A stretch of DNA of 64,000 nucleotides from Psychrobacter sp. NG254 (GCF_015277735.1 NZ_JADHDA010000004.1:186001-250000); one strand, 5' to 3'; positions 19,690 through 29,273 are shown, counted from the first letter of the stretch. A program made the numbers and translations. Notes: generated by a model from the sequence alone, not told the origin.

Positions 19690-22600
19690 ATGTCCAATAA
19701 TTCTGAGAATAAACCAAAAATGCCTAGTGAAAGCAGCGTTGAAGAAACAAGTAAGACAACAAATTCAGATGAAAGCCGTTCGAATAACAAGTCCAGCGAC
19801 GATAAAACTCCTGTTCAGCCTAGCATTGCCTCTGATTTACCGGTACTTGCCAAAGACAGCTACTATTTAAGCCGTCTTGAGCGAGAGCTGGCACGTACCG
19901 CTGTGTCCAAAAATAAAAAATCTGACCATGATTCTAAACAGAAGAATAATCAAGACGATGTGCTTGCTAAAAAACGTGCTCAATACGATAAAATAAAAAC
20001 ACGCTCTCAAGAAGCAGTGCAAGCACGTATAGATAGCATTCCAAGTGACTTACCTGCCAAATTAAATCTTGATCTGCCGGTCAGTCAACGCGCTGATGAC
20101 TTAATTCAAGCCATTATCGATAATCAAGTCATTATCGTCGCTGGGGAAACAGGCTCTGGTAAAACGACACAGCTGCCTAAGCTTGCGATGTTGGCAGGAC
20201 GCGGTATCACTGGGCAGATAGGGCACACACAGCCAAGACGACTAGCCGCTCGCAGCGTGGCAAATCGTATCGCAGAGGAGCTAGGTGAGCCACTGGGTAA
20301 TACGGTTAGCTTTAAGATTCGCTTTAATGAGCAAGGGACAGCACAATCTGTTGTAAAGCTCATGACGGATGGTATCTTACTCGCTGAGCTTGGTCATGAT
20401 CGGTTTTTGAGTAAGTACGATACGATTATTATCGATGAGGCGCATGAGCGTAGTTTAAATATCGATTTTATTATGGGTTATCTCAAAAAGATGTTGCCCA
20501 AACGTCCTGATCTCAAAGTCATTATTACGTCAGCCACCCTCGATACCAAGCGCTTTAGTGAATACTTTAGCCGTTATGACAACAAGCTCAAACGGCAAGT
20601 TCCTGCGCCTATTTTTAATGTCGAAGGGCGTAGCTTTCCGGTAGAGGTGCGCTATCGTCCGCTAACAGATGAGCCAGTGAATAGCTCAGACGATGACAGC
20701 TATGATGATTTTGAAGAGAATCTACCGCGTGCAGTGGTTGCTGCGGTCGAGGAGTGTTTTAGCGACGCGCAGAATAAAGGTCATGCCGATCAAGCTGATA
20801 TCCTAATATTTGCCGCAACCGAAGCAGAGATTCGTGAAACGCAAGAAGTGCTTGAGCGTCATGGCCCTCGCCATACCGAAGTGTTGCCACTGTTCGCGCG
20901 GCAGACTTATGAAGAGCAGCAGCGTATATTTCAGCCATCGGGTCGGGGTCGACGTATTGTTATCGCGACCAACGTTGCTGAGACCGCATTGACCGTACCG
21001 GGTATTCGCTATGTGATTGACTTGGGTTTTGCACGGATTTCGCGTTACTCATATCGCTCACGCGTACAGAGATTACCTATCGAAGCCATCTCGCAAGCCG
21101 CTGCCAATCAGCGTAAAGGTCGCTGTGGCCGTGTTGCTCCAGGTGTTTGTATTCGACTGTATTCTGAGGAGGACTTTAGTGGTCGTCCTGAGTTTACTGA
21201 GCCTGAGATTTTACGCACCAACTTAGCGTCAGTCATACTACAAATGGCCAATCTACGTTTAGGTAGCGTGGATGACTTTGAATTCATCGAGCCACCTGAT
21301 AGCCGATTGGTTACTGATGGTCACAAACTGCTCGATGAGCTGGGGGCGATTACTTCTAAAAAAGACGCCACTGCTCAAGATAAAACCAATAAGCCAAAAG
21401 CAAGAAAAGGGTTAGACCACTTAAGTCTCACCCGTATTGGTCAACAGATGGCACGCATGCCAATCGATCCAAGGCTGGCACGTATGCTGGTGGCTGGTTC
21501 TGACTTTGACTGTATTCGTGAGATGCTGATCGTTGTGGCCGCGCTTGCCGTGCAAGACCCCCGTGAGCGTCCTGCCAATAAGCGCACGCAGGCAGATCAA
21601 AAGCATGCGATCTTCCGTCAAGATGATTCTGACTTTTTGTTCTATTTGAGTCTATGGAAAGCGCTGTTTGAAAAGGATGAAGACGGTAATAAACTGTCTG
21701 GCAATCAGCGTAAGCAGTTCGCTAAGAAAAACTATTTAAGCTTCCCACGTGTGCGTGAGTGGCATCAGACGCATCGTCAATTGGTGCAGATGGTCACTGA
21801 GCTGAAGTTAACTGACGCCAATGAATCAAAAGCATCTGATCAGAGCATTCCCAATAATGACCCAACTGCGATCGAAGACGAAGCGCTAAAAGCCGTCAAA
21901 TATGCCAATTTGCATAGAGCGTTATTGACGGGTTTATTATCTATCATCGCGCACAAGACCGAAAGCCGCGGTGAGTATTTGGCTGCGCGTCAGCAAAAAG
22001 CCAAGATATTTCCCGCCAGTACAGTGTTTAAACAGATACCATCTTGGGTCATGGCATTTGAGATGGTGGAGACTTCACAAGTCTTTATGCGTACCGTTGC
22101 CAAAATCGAACCAGAATGGATTATTTCAGCGGCAGGCGATTTACTAAAGTATCATTACTTTGAGCCGCATTGGTCCAAGAAAACAGGACGAGTCAAAGCT
22201 TACGCACAGATTAGTCTGTTTGGATTAATCATTATCAGTAAGCAGCTGACCAATTATGAGCAAGTAAACTTAGTTGAATCACGAGAGATATTTATCCGTG
22301 ATGGATTAGTGACTGGTAACTTTGGTCGCAATGCGCCATTTCTGCAACATAACATGGACAAGGTTGCTCATGTTGAACGCATCGAAGACAAGTTACGTCG
22401 CCGTGACTTGTTGGTTGATGAAGAAACACTCTATCAGTTTTATGATAAGAAAATTCCTGAGCATGTCGCTAGTCGTAAAGCGTTTGAAGATTGGCGTGCA
22501 GAAGTAGAGAAGCATGATACCAAGCATCTATTCTTTACTGATGATGATGTGCTTAATAGCCAAGCACCCACCACAGGCGATTTCCCAGAAGTGTGGAAGC

Positions 22601-23964
22601 TGGGTGATCTAAAACTGCCGCTTCGTTATATCTTTGATCCAGCCAGCGATGATGATGGCGTGACCATACGCGTGCCGCTTGCGGCATTACCGCAGCTTGA
22701 CGCGATTGAGCTGTTGTGGGGTGTGCCAGGCTGGCGCTATGAGCTGGTACTTCAGCTGCTCAAGTCATTGCCAAAAGAGATACGTCGTCAAATCGTACCG
22801 ATACCGGACACCGCTGACAGTTTGTTTGATGAGTTGCAACCTGCTGGCGGACAAGGATTATTGAAACAGCTGTGCCAAGCGCTCAATCGTCGCGGTATTA
22901 TGTCAGTGACGGTAGAGAACTTTAGCCCCTCTACAATTGACCGTTATTTGCAGCCACAAATCTGTGTGGTTGATGATAAAAACCGCATTATCGAAAAGGG
23001 TCGTGACCTACAAACCCTACAGATTCGTCATGCATCTGAGACTAGCCAAGCGGTTACTGAGCAGCAAGGTGTACATACCGAGTTCCCTGAGCATTTTGCT
23101 TTTAGCAAAAATCATCATAGCGCAGGTGTCGTCATGAAGCAGTTTGCGGCGCTCGTCACTGATGAGGCAGGCACAGCAGTATCGATTCATCAATATACGG
23201 ACGTCAATGCAGCGCTTCAAGCACATCGCATTGGGGTGTTGAGCTTAATTAAAAGCAAACTTGGCGCGAAGAAAAAGCAGCTTACTGGTCAAGTTGATAG
23301 TATATTTAAGCTGGCATTTGCGCCACTTGGCGACATGGATAAACTCAAAACAATCGTCATTGATGCTGCACTAGATGCCGCTCTTGAAGAGCATTATGTT
23401 TTATTTGATCATACTGAGGATTTGCCTGAGAGCGCCGACGATATCGCAGTTGGATTGAGCGAGGAGTTACCATTTACGCCTGAAGAGTATACCCAGACGC
23501 TCGACGTCGTACTAAATAACTTCTTATTAACAGGTCAGAGCGTCATAAAAACACTTAAAAATGTTTATACTCGCTGGCAGCGTATTCGCCAAGGGTTATT
23601 GATGCTAGATCGTGAGATATTCGGTGAGTCTATCGATGATGTAGAAGATCAGTTAGAAGACCTACATTTGGCAGATTTCGTCTATCGAATGGATTATAGC
23701 CATTGGCAACAGTATCCGCGTTATCTTGAAGCGCTGCAGATTCGACTAGAGCGTCTTGAGCACAACCTTGATGCTGACCTCGATGGTGTCTATGCGCTGG
23801 ATGTTCACATGGAGCGACTTGGCAATCGTGCTAGTGATAAGACCATTAGTGAATATCGCTGGATGGTTGAGGAGTATCGCATTCAACTGTTTGCCCAACC
23901 GATGAAAACTCGTATGGCAGTATCACCAAAGCGTCTTAGCAAAATGTGGGATAAGATGGGTTAG
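19690..23964 (+). CDS. hrpA: ATP-dependent RNA helicase HrpA
   Basis: DEAH-box RNA helicase of 1424 residues, about 120 longer than E. coli HrpA because of a Ser/Lys/Asp-rich disordered N-terminus (residues 1-120). Motifs: Walker A GETGSGKTTQLPK (about 152), DEAH in IIIDEAHERS (about 247), SAT in IITSATLD (about 278), TNVAETALTVPGIRYVID (about 428) and QRKGRCGRVAPGVCIRLY (about 476), followed by the helicase-associated domains and the HrpA-specific C-terminal region (DUF3418). The start ATG at 19690 has no obvious Shine-Dalgarno, but no better start exists before the conserved core. In E. coli HrpA processes fimbrial mRNA and resolves stalled or collided ribosomes. It is monocistronic, ending at a perfect bidirectional terminator. 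Confidence 0.95.
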   Translation: MSNNSENKPKMPSESSVEETSKTTNSDESRSNNKSSDDKTPVQPSIASDLPVLAKDSYYLSRLERELARTAVSKNKKSDHDSKQKNNQDDVLAKKRAQYDKIKTRSQEAVQARIDSIPSDLPAKLNLDLPVSQRADDLIQAIIDNQVIIVAGETGSGKTTQLPKLAMLAGRGITGQIGHTQPRRLAARSVANRIAEELGEPLGNTVSFKIRFNEQGTAQSVVKLMTDGILLAELGHDRFLSKYDTIIIDEAHERSLNIDFIMGYLKKMLPKRPDLKVIITSATLDTKRFSEYFSRYDNKLKRQVPAPIFNVEGRSFPVEVRYRPLTDEPVNSSDDDSYDDFEENLPRAVVAAVEECFSDAQNKGHADQADILIFAATEAEIRETQEVLERHGPRHTEVLPLFARQTYEEQQRIFQPSGRGRRIVIATNVAETALTVPGIRYVIDLGFARISRYSYRSRVQRLPIEAISQAAANQRKGRCGRVAPGVCIRLYSEEDFSGRPEFTEPEILRTNLASVILQMANLRLGSVDDFEFIEPPDSRLVTDGHKLLDELGAITSKKDATAQDKTNKPKARKGLDHLSLTRIGQQMARMPIDPRLARMLVAGSDFDCIREMLIVVAALAVQDPRERPANKRTQADQKHAIFRQDDSDFLFYLSLWKALFEKDEDGNKLSGNQRKQFAKKNYLSFPRVREWHQTHRQLVQMVTELKLTDANESKASDQSIPNNDPTAIEDEALKAVKYANLHRALLTGLLSIIAHKTESRGEYLAARQQKAKIFPASTVFKQIPSWVMAFEMVETSQVFMRTVAKIEPEWIISAAGDLLKYHYFEPHWSKKTGRVKAYAQISLFGLIIISKQLTNYEQVNLVESREIFIRDGLVTGNFGRNAPFLQHNMDKVAHVERIEDKLRRRDLLVDEETLYQFYDKKIPEHVASRKAFEDWRAEVEKHDTKHLFFTDDDVLNSQAPTTGDFPEVWKLGDLKLPLRYIFDPASDDDGVTIRVPLAALPQLDAIELLWGVPGWRYELVLQLLKSLPKEIRRQIVPIPDTADSLFDELQPAGGQGLLKQLCQALNRRGIMSVTVENFSPSTIDRYLQPQICVVDDKNRIIEKGRDLQTLQIRHASETSQAVTEQQGVHTEFPEHFAFSKNHHSAGVVMKQFAALVTDEAGTAVSIHQYTDVNAALQAHRIGVLSLIKSKLGAKKKQLTGQVDSIFKLAFAPLGDMDKLKTIVIDAALDAALEEHYVLFDHTEDLPESADDIAVGLSEELPFTPEEYTQTLDVVLNNFLLTGQSVIKTLKNVYTRWQRIRQGLLMLDREIFGESIDDVEDQLEDLHLADFVYRMDYSHWQQYPRYLEALQIRLERLEHNLDADLDGVYALDVHMERLGNRASDKTISEYRWMVEEYRIQLFAQPMKTRMAVSPKRLSKMWDKMG

Positions 23965-23976
23965 AGTAGGCGGTGT

Positions 23977-24028
23977 TCCAAATAAAAAGGCCAGATTAGC
24001 AATCGCTAATCTGGCCTTTTTATTTGGA
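23977..24028. terminator. Bidirectional terminator, perfect 24-bp stem
   Basis: Arms 23977-24000 and 24005-24028 are perfectly complementary around the loop AATC and give T-runs on both strands. It lies between convergent hrpA and the small membrane protein gene. The arm segment CCAAATAAAAAGG also occurs in the terminator at 12798-12847. Confidence 0.9.
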
Positions 24029-24034
24029 TAATAT

Positions 24035-24364
24035 TTAATGACTGATTTTTTCTGTCAACACACCCATACTATAGAGCACAAACGTAATCACAGTGATTGC
24101 CACGATAAATGGGGTTAATGCCCAAATCACGATGTTTATTAATAATGAAGGCACGAGTCCATCAAACAGCTCAATATCTGGAGTAAAAAACTCAGTCATC
24201 ACATCGACAGAGCGCTTGGCAATGGGAAATAGTAACGTACTAAGAGCCAATATATAGACATATTTGTTAAAACCTGGGTCACTCATGACAACTATAAAGT
24301 AAAACCCTAAGAAAAAAGCAACGCCTAGCGCCCAGCATTTTAGAGTGTAACTTAAACGAATCAT
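24035..24364 (-). CDS. Small multi-span membrane protein, hypothetical
   Basis: 109 residues if started at ATG 24364 (MIRLSYTLKCW), chosen because a very strong GGAGGAG lies just upstream; the frame continues to 24424 but without such a signal. Hydrophobic segments are at about 10-30 (LGVAFFLGFYFIVVM), 37-53 (YVYILALSTLLFPIA) and 70-105 (LLINIVIWALTPFIVAITVI and onward), so three or four spans. A short polar loop (KRSVDVMTEFFTPDIELFDG) separates the second and third. I do not recognise a family. It is a single gene, convergent with hrpA and sharing its terminator. Confidence 0.65.
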   Translation of the reverse strand: MIRLSYTLKCWALGVAFFLGFYFIVVMSDPGFNKYVYILALSTLLFPIAKRSVDVMTEFFTPDIELFDGLVPSLLINIVIWALTPFIVAITVITFVLYSMGVLTEKISH

Positions 24365-24618
24365 GTTATCTCCTCCCCAATCTATGCAAATATCATCTAC
24401 TGAAAACAGCTCGAATACATTCATTTTTTTAAATATATACTATATGTTATATTACGGATGTATAGTAAAAGTCAACTGTTTTTTGCTTGAACAACAAATT
24501 TCTTTTGGCTAAAAAATGAGAAAGTGTAGAGACCTCTTGAGTAGGCATTGGCCTTAAAACCTAGTTATCAATGGGAGTTTCGATACTCAGATGAATTCTT
24601 GTAGCCAAAAGATAGTAG

Positions 24619-25407
24619 TCAATCAATAATCTGTGGTGGTAAATAAATGGTAAATTCATTCAATGGCTCTATGAGTACGCTGTAAGGCTGGTTTTGCTCT
24701 GAAGGAGTCACAATACCTAAGGTTGATAAGAGCTTGAAGTTGGCAGAGATAAGGGAAGCGGGTCTGACATTGAGTCTTTTATGCCAAACTCGATAAGTCC
24801 CAAGCTTACCATCACGACGATGGTAAAATCCTGCCAATGGATGGGTCAAGTAAACAAGAGCAGACTCAGTATCAGGAAAACCTGTAAATGCAAAAACATC
24901 CTCTGCCTTTTGTTCAAGAGATACTTCGGCAGTAGCCCATTCTGAATCAGCAGTGACTGAGTATTTTGTATACCTACCAATCTCATTATCAAAGTGACAA
25001 TCGAAAGTTATATCAGCACTATGCCATGGCAGATTCCATAAATATCTAGGTATTGCCAATGTCCAAGAATCTAGGGTCGTACCCAAAAACCATACACAGC
25101 GTTCGCCTGTCTCTGTATCTATGATGTAGATACGATAATTGGTCTGTCCCATCGTGAAGGTTGGAAAAGGAAAAACGGCAGAGGTAAAATCAACGTCAAT
25201 AAATGGGACAACAGAAATCAAACCTTTTTCTATACCATCTATCATTACTGTATCAAGCTTGAACCGATCGGGAAATATACCCTCAAATCTCTCTGCTGGC
25301 ACCGCATAAGTGATAATAGAAAAGTGCTTTAGACCGCAGGTAACATCGAGTCCTGTCGGCTTGGGCCTATCATGTAGATAATCTTCAAAACGTCTCAATT
25401 CTTGCAC
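24619..25407 (-). CDS. DUF2071-like (YqjF-type) protein
   Basis: 262 residues, no signal or membrane span. The start is a GTG at 25407 with AAGGA seven bases upstream; the nearby ATG is out of frame and quickly stopped. The sequence pattern (YAVPAERFEGIFPDRFKLDTV, then VVPFIDVDF, then NYRIYIIDTETGERCVWFLG and a later LTHPLAGFYHRRDGKLGTYRVWH) resembles DUF2071 proteins, which share a fold with acetoacetate decarboxylase; no enzymatic activity is established. It lies 85 bases downstream of the AraC regulator on the same strand, so the two may form a transcript. The family assignment is from memory of pattern and only moderately sure. Confidence 0.6.
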   Translation of the reverse strand: MQELRRFEDYLHDRPKPTGLDVTCGLKHFSIITYAVPAERFEGIFPDRFKLDTVMIDGIEKGLISVVPFIDVDFTSAVFPFPTFTMGQTNYRIYIIDTETGERCVWFLGTTLDSWTLAIPRYLWNLPWHSADITFDCHFDNEIGRYTKYSVTADSEWATAEVSLEQKAEDVFAFTGFPDTESALVYLTHPLAGFYHRRDGKLGTYRVWHKRLNVRPASLISANFKLLSTLGIVTPSEQNQPYSVLIEPLNEFTIYLPPQIID

Positions 25408-25492
25408 GACATTTCCTTATATAGTTATGATGGTGGATACTCAAAAAACTTATGATTTGTATTCGCTGTAGATATAAATAATGAAATGGCTA

Positions 25493-26347
25493 TCACATCA
25501 ACTCACTACTTGGGCTCACACCAAATAATCGCTTATATTCGCGGCTAAATTGACTAGGACTTTCGTAACCAACCTGCATGGCTATTTGTGATATTTGCGC
25601 GCCGTGTATCTTAATCAAACGTCTCGCCTCCATTAATCGCAAGCTTTTTTGATATTGTAATGGGCTTAATTGGGTAATTTCTTTAAAGTGCTGGTGAAAC
25701 CCTGAGATGCTCATGCCGCATCTACTAGCTAAGCTCTCAACCATAATAGGTTCATCTAAATGCGCCTTTATCCAGTCAGTCGCTTGGGCGATGCGGTGTG
25801 TATGGCTACCATCGACAACCAATTGCCTGAGCTTACCTCCTTGCTCCGCTGAGAGCAGGCGATAGTATATTTCTTGCTGAATCAACGAAGCCAAAAAATC
25901 AATGTTATTTGGATAATCAAGCAAGCCTATGAGCCGTTCAAATGCTGCCATTATCGTATCGTCTAGTTGCCACTTTATTCCTAAATGACTACTTGCCATG
26001 GATTGATTGGAAGGTATCTTTGCCAAGACGTCTCTAATCATGGCTAAGTTTAGTTTCATCGATAAAACGATGACAGGATTTTTGATTGAGGCGTGTTTGA
26101 TGTGCATGCTCAGCGGAATATTGACGGGGCAAAACATTAGATTGCTATTATCAAATCTTTGACAGTCAGCTCCTAAGTAAATCTCTCGCTCACCCTGAAG
26201 TACAATACAAATGCTTGGCTCTTGGATATAACTGACGGCTTTGCTTGGTCTGTCTGCACAGTAAAAAAACAAACCTGCAACAGCAGACTCGATGGTTTTA
26301 TTTCTAGGCAATACGGTAAGAAGGTGCTCAATGGTTACTGGGTTCAT
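25493..26347 (-). CDS. AraC-family transcriptional regulator (YqhC-like)
   Basis: DNA-binding regulator of 284 residues from ATG 26347 (MNPVTIEHLL); the frame extends to 26440 but the upstream part is not conserved-looking. The N-terminal part (FYCADRPSKAVSYIQEPSICIVLQGEREIYLG) fits the AraC_N (PF06719) cupin-like domain found in YqhC and similar regulators. The C-terminal 100 residues contain two helix-turn-helix units: ESLASRCGMSISGFHQHFKEITQLSPLQYQK and ISQIAMQVGYESPSQFSREYKRLFG. It is transcribed divergently from ohr with a 166-base spacer, and the DUF2071-like gene follows on its own strand, so either may be its target. Confidence 0.9.
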   Translation of the reverse strand: MNPVTIEHLLTVLPRNKTIESAVAGLFFYCADRPSKAVSYIQEPSICIVLQGEREIYLGADCQRFDNSNLMFCPVNIPLSMHIKHASIKNPVIVLSMKLNLAMIRDVLAKIPSNQSMASSHLGIKWQLDDTIMAAFERLIGLLDYPNNIDFLASLIQQEIYYRLLSAEQGGKLRQLVVDGSHTHRIAQATDWIKAHLDEPIMVESLASRCGMSISGFHQHFKEITQLSPLQYQKSLRLMEARRLIKIHGAQISQIAMQVGYESPSQFSREYKRLFGVSPSSELM

Positions 26348-26513
26348 GATGATGACTTGTTTTATAAGACTGTCTGATACTATGAAATTTTGTAGGATTA
26401 GGCAAGAGTTATAGAGGTCTGTTCTAACGCATAAATGCAAAGGGTTCTATAATAATTTCATCGCAACAGCGTAAGTACGACCTCTAATAACATGAAACAA
26501 GGAATAATTACTC

Positions 26514-26927
26514 ATGAAAATATTTTATAAAACCCGCGCGACAGCCACTGGTGGACGTTCTGGCCATACTGGATTAGATGATGGTTCATTAGGGTTTGAT
26601 TTGGTATCTTTTCAAGAGCAAGACAAAGAAGGTGTTAATCCAGAACAGCTTTTTGCTATGGGTTACGCGGCTTGTTTTGATAGCGCTTTGAGCATGACTG
26701 CACAGCACATGAAATTGCCTGTCACCTCTTCAAAAACCTCTGCACAAGTAGGTATCGGTATGAAAGCTGACGGCAGCTATAACTTAGAGGTGGAATTGTC
26801 TGTAGAAGTATCAGGTATTGATGAAGCACAGGCGCAGCAGTTGATCGAAGCCACACATCAGGTGTGCCCGTATTCTAACGCTACTCGCGGCAATGTAGAG
26901 ACTCGCTTGGAAGTTACCGTTGTTTAA
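26514..26927 (+). CDS. ohr: Organic hydroperoxide resistance protein
   Basis: Thiol peroxidase of the OsmC/Ohr family that reduces organic and fatty-acid hydroperoxides in the cytosol. The two redox Cys are present in the Ohr-type contexts: GYAACFDSAL (about residue 54) and HQVCPYSNATRGN (about 120); the latter distinguishes Ohr from OsmC. The catalytic Arg is in the N-terminal GGRSGHTGLDDGSL region. Length of 137 residues is normal. AAGGA precedes the ATG by ten bases. Ohr is often controlled by the MarR-type OhrR; no OhrR is next to it here, and the divergent neighbour is an AraC-family regulator instead. Confidence 0.94.
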   Translation: MKIFYKTRATATGGRSGHTGLDDGSLGFDLVSFQEQDKEGVNPEQLFAMGYAACFDSALSMTAQHMKLPVTSSKTSAQVGIGMKADGSYNLEVELSVEVSGIDEAQAQQLIEATHQVCPYSNATRGNVETRLEVTVV

Positions 26928-26983
26928 GGTATTGTTCGATTGAGAAGAATATCCTTCTCCAATTTATCTGTCTAAATACCAAA

Positions 26984-27031
26984 CAAAAAAATCCAGTGTT
27001 AGATGTTTGAAGCAAACGTCTGACACTGGAT
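26984..27031 (-). terminator. Terminator after the Asp/Lys/Ser-rich protein gene
   Basis: ATCCAGTGTCAGACGTTT / AAACATCTAACACTGGAT on the minus strand with a short loop and two wobbles, then seven T. It also lies 60 bases beyond convergent ohr and could block read-through from both sides, but the T-run favours the minus strand. Confidence 0.75.
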
Positions 27032-27067
27032 CCATGCACCTCTGATATTTATTAGGTGAACTGCTGA

Positions 27068-27742
27068 TTAACTCTCTAGTTGATCAATAATACTTTGATA
27101 TTTCTCTTTTTTGCCAACCAGTTTGCTATGCTCTTTTTCTGCATTGGCGTCTGATTTTTTAGAATCTTCTGCTTTTTTATCGAAAGTTTCCAGTTCTGCA
27201 TTGACACCATCAAGCAGTTTATTCAATAACATAGCAACGGCTTTTTCAGATACCCCGTATGTCATGCCAGAAGCTTCAGACTTAAGGTCATCTTTTAACT
27301 TAGCCGCCCATTGATAGACATTGGCTACGGCCGCGCTGTATTTATCTTCTTTATCCGACTTATCGCTACCTGACTTGTCATCCTCTGACTTTTTGTCATC
27401 AGATTTATCGCCTTTATCAGATATAAAATCATCTTTTAGCTTAGCTGCCCACTGATATATATTGGCTATCGTCACACTCTTATCGTCTTTGTCCGACTTA
27501 TCGCTATCCGACTTGTCATCAGACTTATCGTTTTTATCCGGCTTACTGTCTTTGTCAGATTCATCAGACTTGAAATCTTTATCAAATATATCATCTTTAT
27601 TAGACTTGTCGTCTTTGGCGTCGTGATCACCTTCAGAAATTAAATCATCACCTTTTAAGACTTCTACAGAGGTCACAGCACTATTCTTAGGAGCTTCTAC
27701 TGACTCATTTTCTATATTATTATTAGAAGAGTTGTTTGACAT
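27068..27742 (-). CDS. Asp/Lys/Ser-rich low-complexity protein with a duplicated helix motif
   Basis: 224 residues, no signal peptide and no Cys. After an Asn/Ser-rich start (MSNNSSNNNIENES), residues 40-90 are almost only Asp, Lys and Ser (DKSDSDKSDKDDK). Two copies of a short non-repetitive module follow: IANIYQWAAKLKDDF (about 92-106) and VANVYQWAAKLKDDL (about 138-152), each after a DKSDKxDK stretch. The end is a folded-looking helical part (SEKAVAMLLNKLLDGVNAELETF, then Lys/Glu-rich coiled coil). AAAAGGA precedes the ATG. I do not recognise the family. Composition suggests a disordered, soluble, highly charged protein as seen in stress-related hydrophilins, but function is unknown. It is monocistronic. 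Confidence 0.78.
   Translation of the reverse strand: MSNNSSNNNIENESVEAPKNSAVTSVEVLKGDDLISEGDHDAKDDKSNKDDIFDKDFKSDESDKDSKPDKNDKSDDKSDSDKSDKDDKSVTIANIYQWAAKLKDDFISDKGDKSDDKKSEDDKSGSDKSDKEDKYSAAVANVYQWAAKLKDDLKSEASGMTYGVSEKAVAMLLNKLLDGVNAELETFDKKAEDSKKSDANAEKEHSKLVGKKEKYQSIIDQLES
27288..27520. repeat. Intragenic duplication of about 95 bp
   Basis: Segments 27288-27382 and 27429-27520 align through the YQWAAKLKDD module and the following DKSDK codons, with several base changes and one codon indel. The divergence shows an older duplication. Confidence 0.75.
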
Positions 27743-28012
27743 GATTTTTATCCTTTTTAGTATTATTTATTGGAATAGATTGATACTCGATATTAAGCCA
27801 GTAAACGCTTCTATTCAGTAGATTAATGTAAATGTATGATGTAAATTTTTGCGCTTTCCCTCTCTATATTTACTGAATTAGCTGCCATAAGTAACAACGG
27901 TAATGCATAAAGTTTTTTCTATAGCCATGACAGACTGATTAGAAGCTATTGAAGTAAAAAAACATCGAAAAGTGCTGTAGTCAAACGTCTGACTTTCACT
28001 AATGATGAGTCG

Positions 28013-28954
28013 CTATATACTATCTTGAGCTGTATTCTTATTGACTACTTTTTTATTTAAGGTAAACACCAATACCGCGCCCAAAATAACCGTGCTTGCA
28101 ATGATAAATGGCATAGTCAGCTGCTCAGATAAAAATACCACACCTAGTAAGGCAGCAATCACAGGCACACACAGCTGAACGATAGCGGCTTGTGTATTCT
28201 TTAGTAAAGGCATCGCTGTATACCAGATACTGTAGCCCAACCCTGAGGCGATCGCTCCTGATGCACAGGCGAGTAGTACCCCTTCAGTCGTAATACTTTG
28301 TAAATTGATATTCTTTAAGCCCATATTGTCCAAATACGTCATGCCTACTAGTAATAGTATAGGCACAGCGACTAAGCTACGCACGAAGTTAAACCCTGTC
28401 GCTCGAAGCGGTGATACGCATGATTTCCCGCGTATACTGTATATTCCCCATGCCACACCGCTTATGGCCATTAACGCTGCCGCCAATGGTGACGGTATGG
28501 CAGCTGATGGCAACATCAAATACACGAACCCTGCCACTGCGACGACAAATGCTAGCCATTGTAGTACGCTTAATTGCTCTTTTTTATAGATGCCCCAGCC
28601 AATCATGGTGAGCTGGACTGCTGAAAATAAAATTAATGCACCAGTACCTGTATCAAGCTCTACATACGCAATCGAAAAGCATAGTGCGTAAATCACCAAG
28701 CTGACACTACTCAGCCAACTGCCTTTATCACTTAATATAGCGTGAGCAGCAGCGCTATCATGATTGGAGGTTTGGCGCCGCAGTCTGTATGCGTGAATGG
28801 CCATGATAAAGATCAAACAGGCAGTCGCACTGAGCAGACGAATGATCGTAAAACTCCAAGCATCGATATAGCCTTCTGCCAATGCCATTCGGCAAAACAG
28901 AGAGTTTGCGGCAAAGGCAATTAACGCAATAATGGTATAAATAGTGGCTTTCAA
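28013..28954 (-). CDS. DMT-superfamily (EamA) transporter
   Basis: Inner-membrane protein of 313 residues with about ten hydrophobic segments in two EamA repeats, the usual drug/metabolite transporter layout. The start of each half shows family features (IIALIAFAANSLFCRMALAEG; AALMAISGVAWGIYSIRGK). The predicted start is TTG at 28954 with AGGAA six bases upstream; no ATG fits before the first membrane segment. Substrate is unknown; relatives export amino acids or metabolites. The final residues NKKVVNKNTAQDSI form a cytoplasmic tail. It stands alone and is divergent from the DUF421 gene. Confidence 0.88.
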   Translation of the reverse strand: MKATIYTIIALIAFAANSLFCRMALAEGYIDAWSFTIIRLLSATACLIFIMAIHAYRLRRQTSNHDSAAAHAILSDKGSWLSSVSLVIYALCFSIAYVELDTGTGALILFSAVQLTMIGWGIYKKEQLSVLQWLAFVVAVAGFVYLMLPSAAIPSPLAAALMAISGVAWGIYSIRGKSCVSPLRATGFNFVRSLVAVPILLLVGMTYLDNMGLKNINLQSITTEGVLLACASGAIASGLGYSIWYTAMPLLKNTQAAIVQLCVPVIAALLGVVFLSEQLTMPFIIASTVILGAVLVFTLNKKVVNKNTAQDSI

Positions 28955-29273
28955 AAGTAATTCCTACAATGGATAAATGGCACAAAAAAGGCAAGCATAA
29001 GATGTCAATTTTAGGTTTTTAGATACGCTGTTATAGCGATCGCTTATTTTTTAGCGAAAATAATAGATTGATAACTTATCAACCTAATTCATAGCTGTCT
29101 CACAAGACAGGATATTTTGTCGTACTTGTGGCAAAAAGTCTCTTTTAAATCAGAATAACGATAGTTGTATTGACGATAAGGTCTAAATATAGGGATGATG
29201 TGCTTTGCATCAAACGAACTATTTGAACACCATTCATTAAACACAATAAATCAGATAAATAGGAAACGATAAT
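28955..29273. other. Divergent intergenic region, DMT gene and DUF421 gene
   Basis: 319 bases, AT-rich. It contains the 10-bp palindrome AGCGATCGCT at 29035-29044. No small ORF or repeat is evident. Confidence 0.45.

Noticed and set aside
27013..27991. Shared 12-mer CAAACGTCTGAC at about 27013 and 27980
   Set aside because: About a hundred pairs of identical 12-mers are expected by chance in a window of this size.
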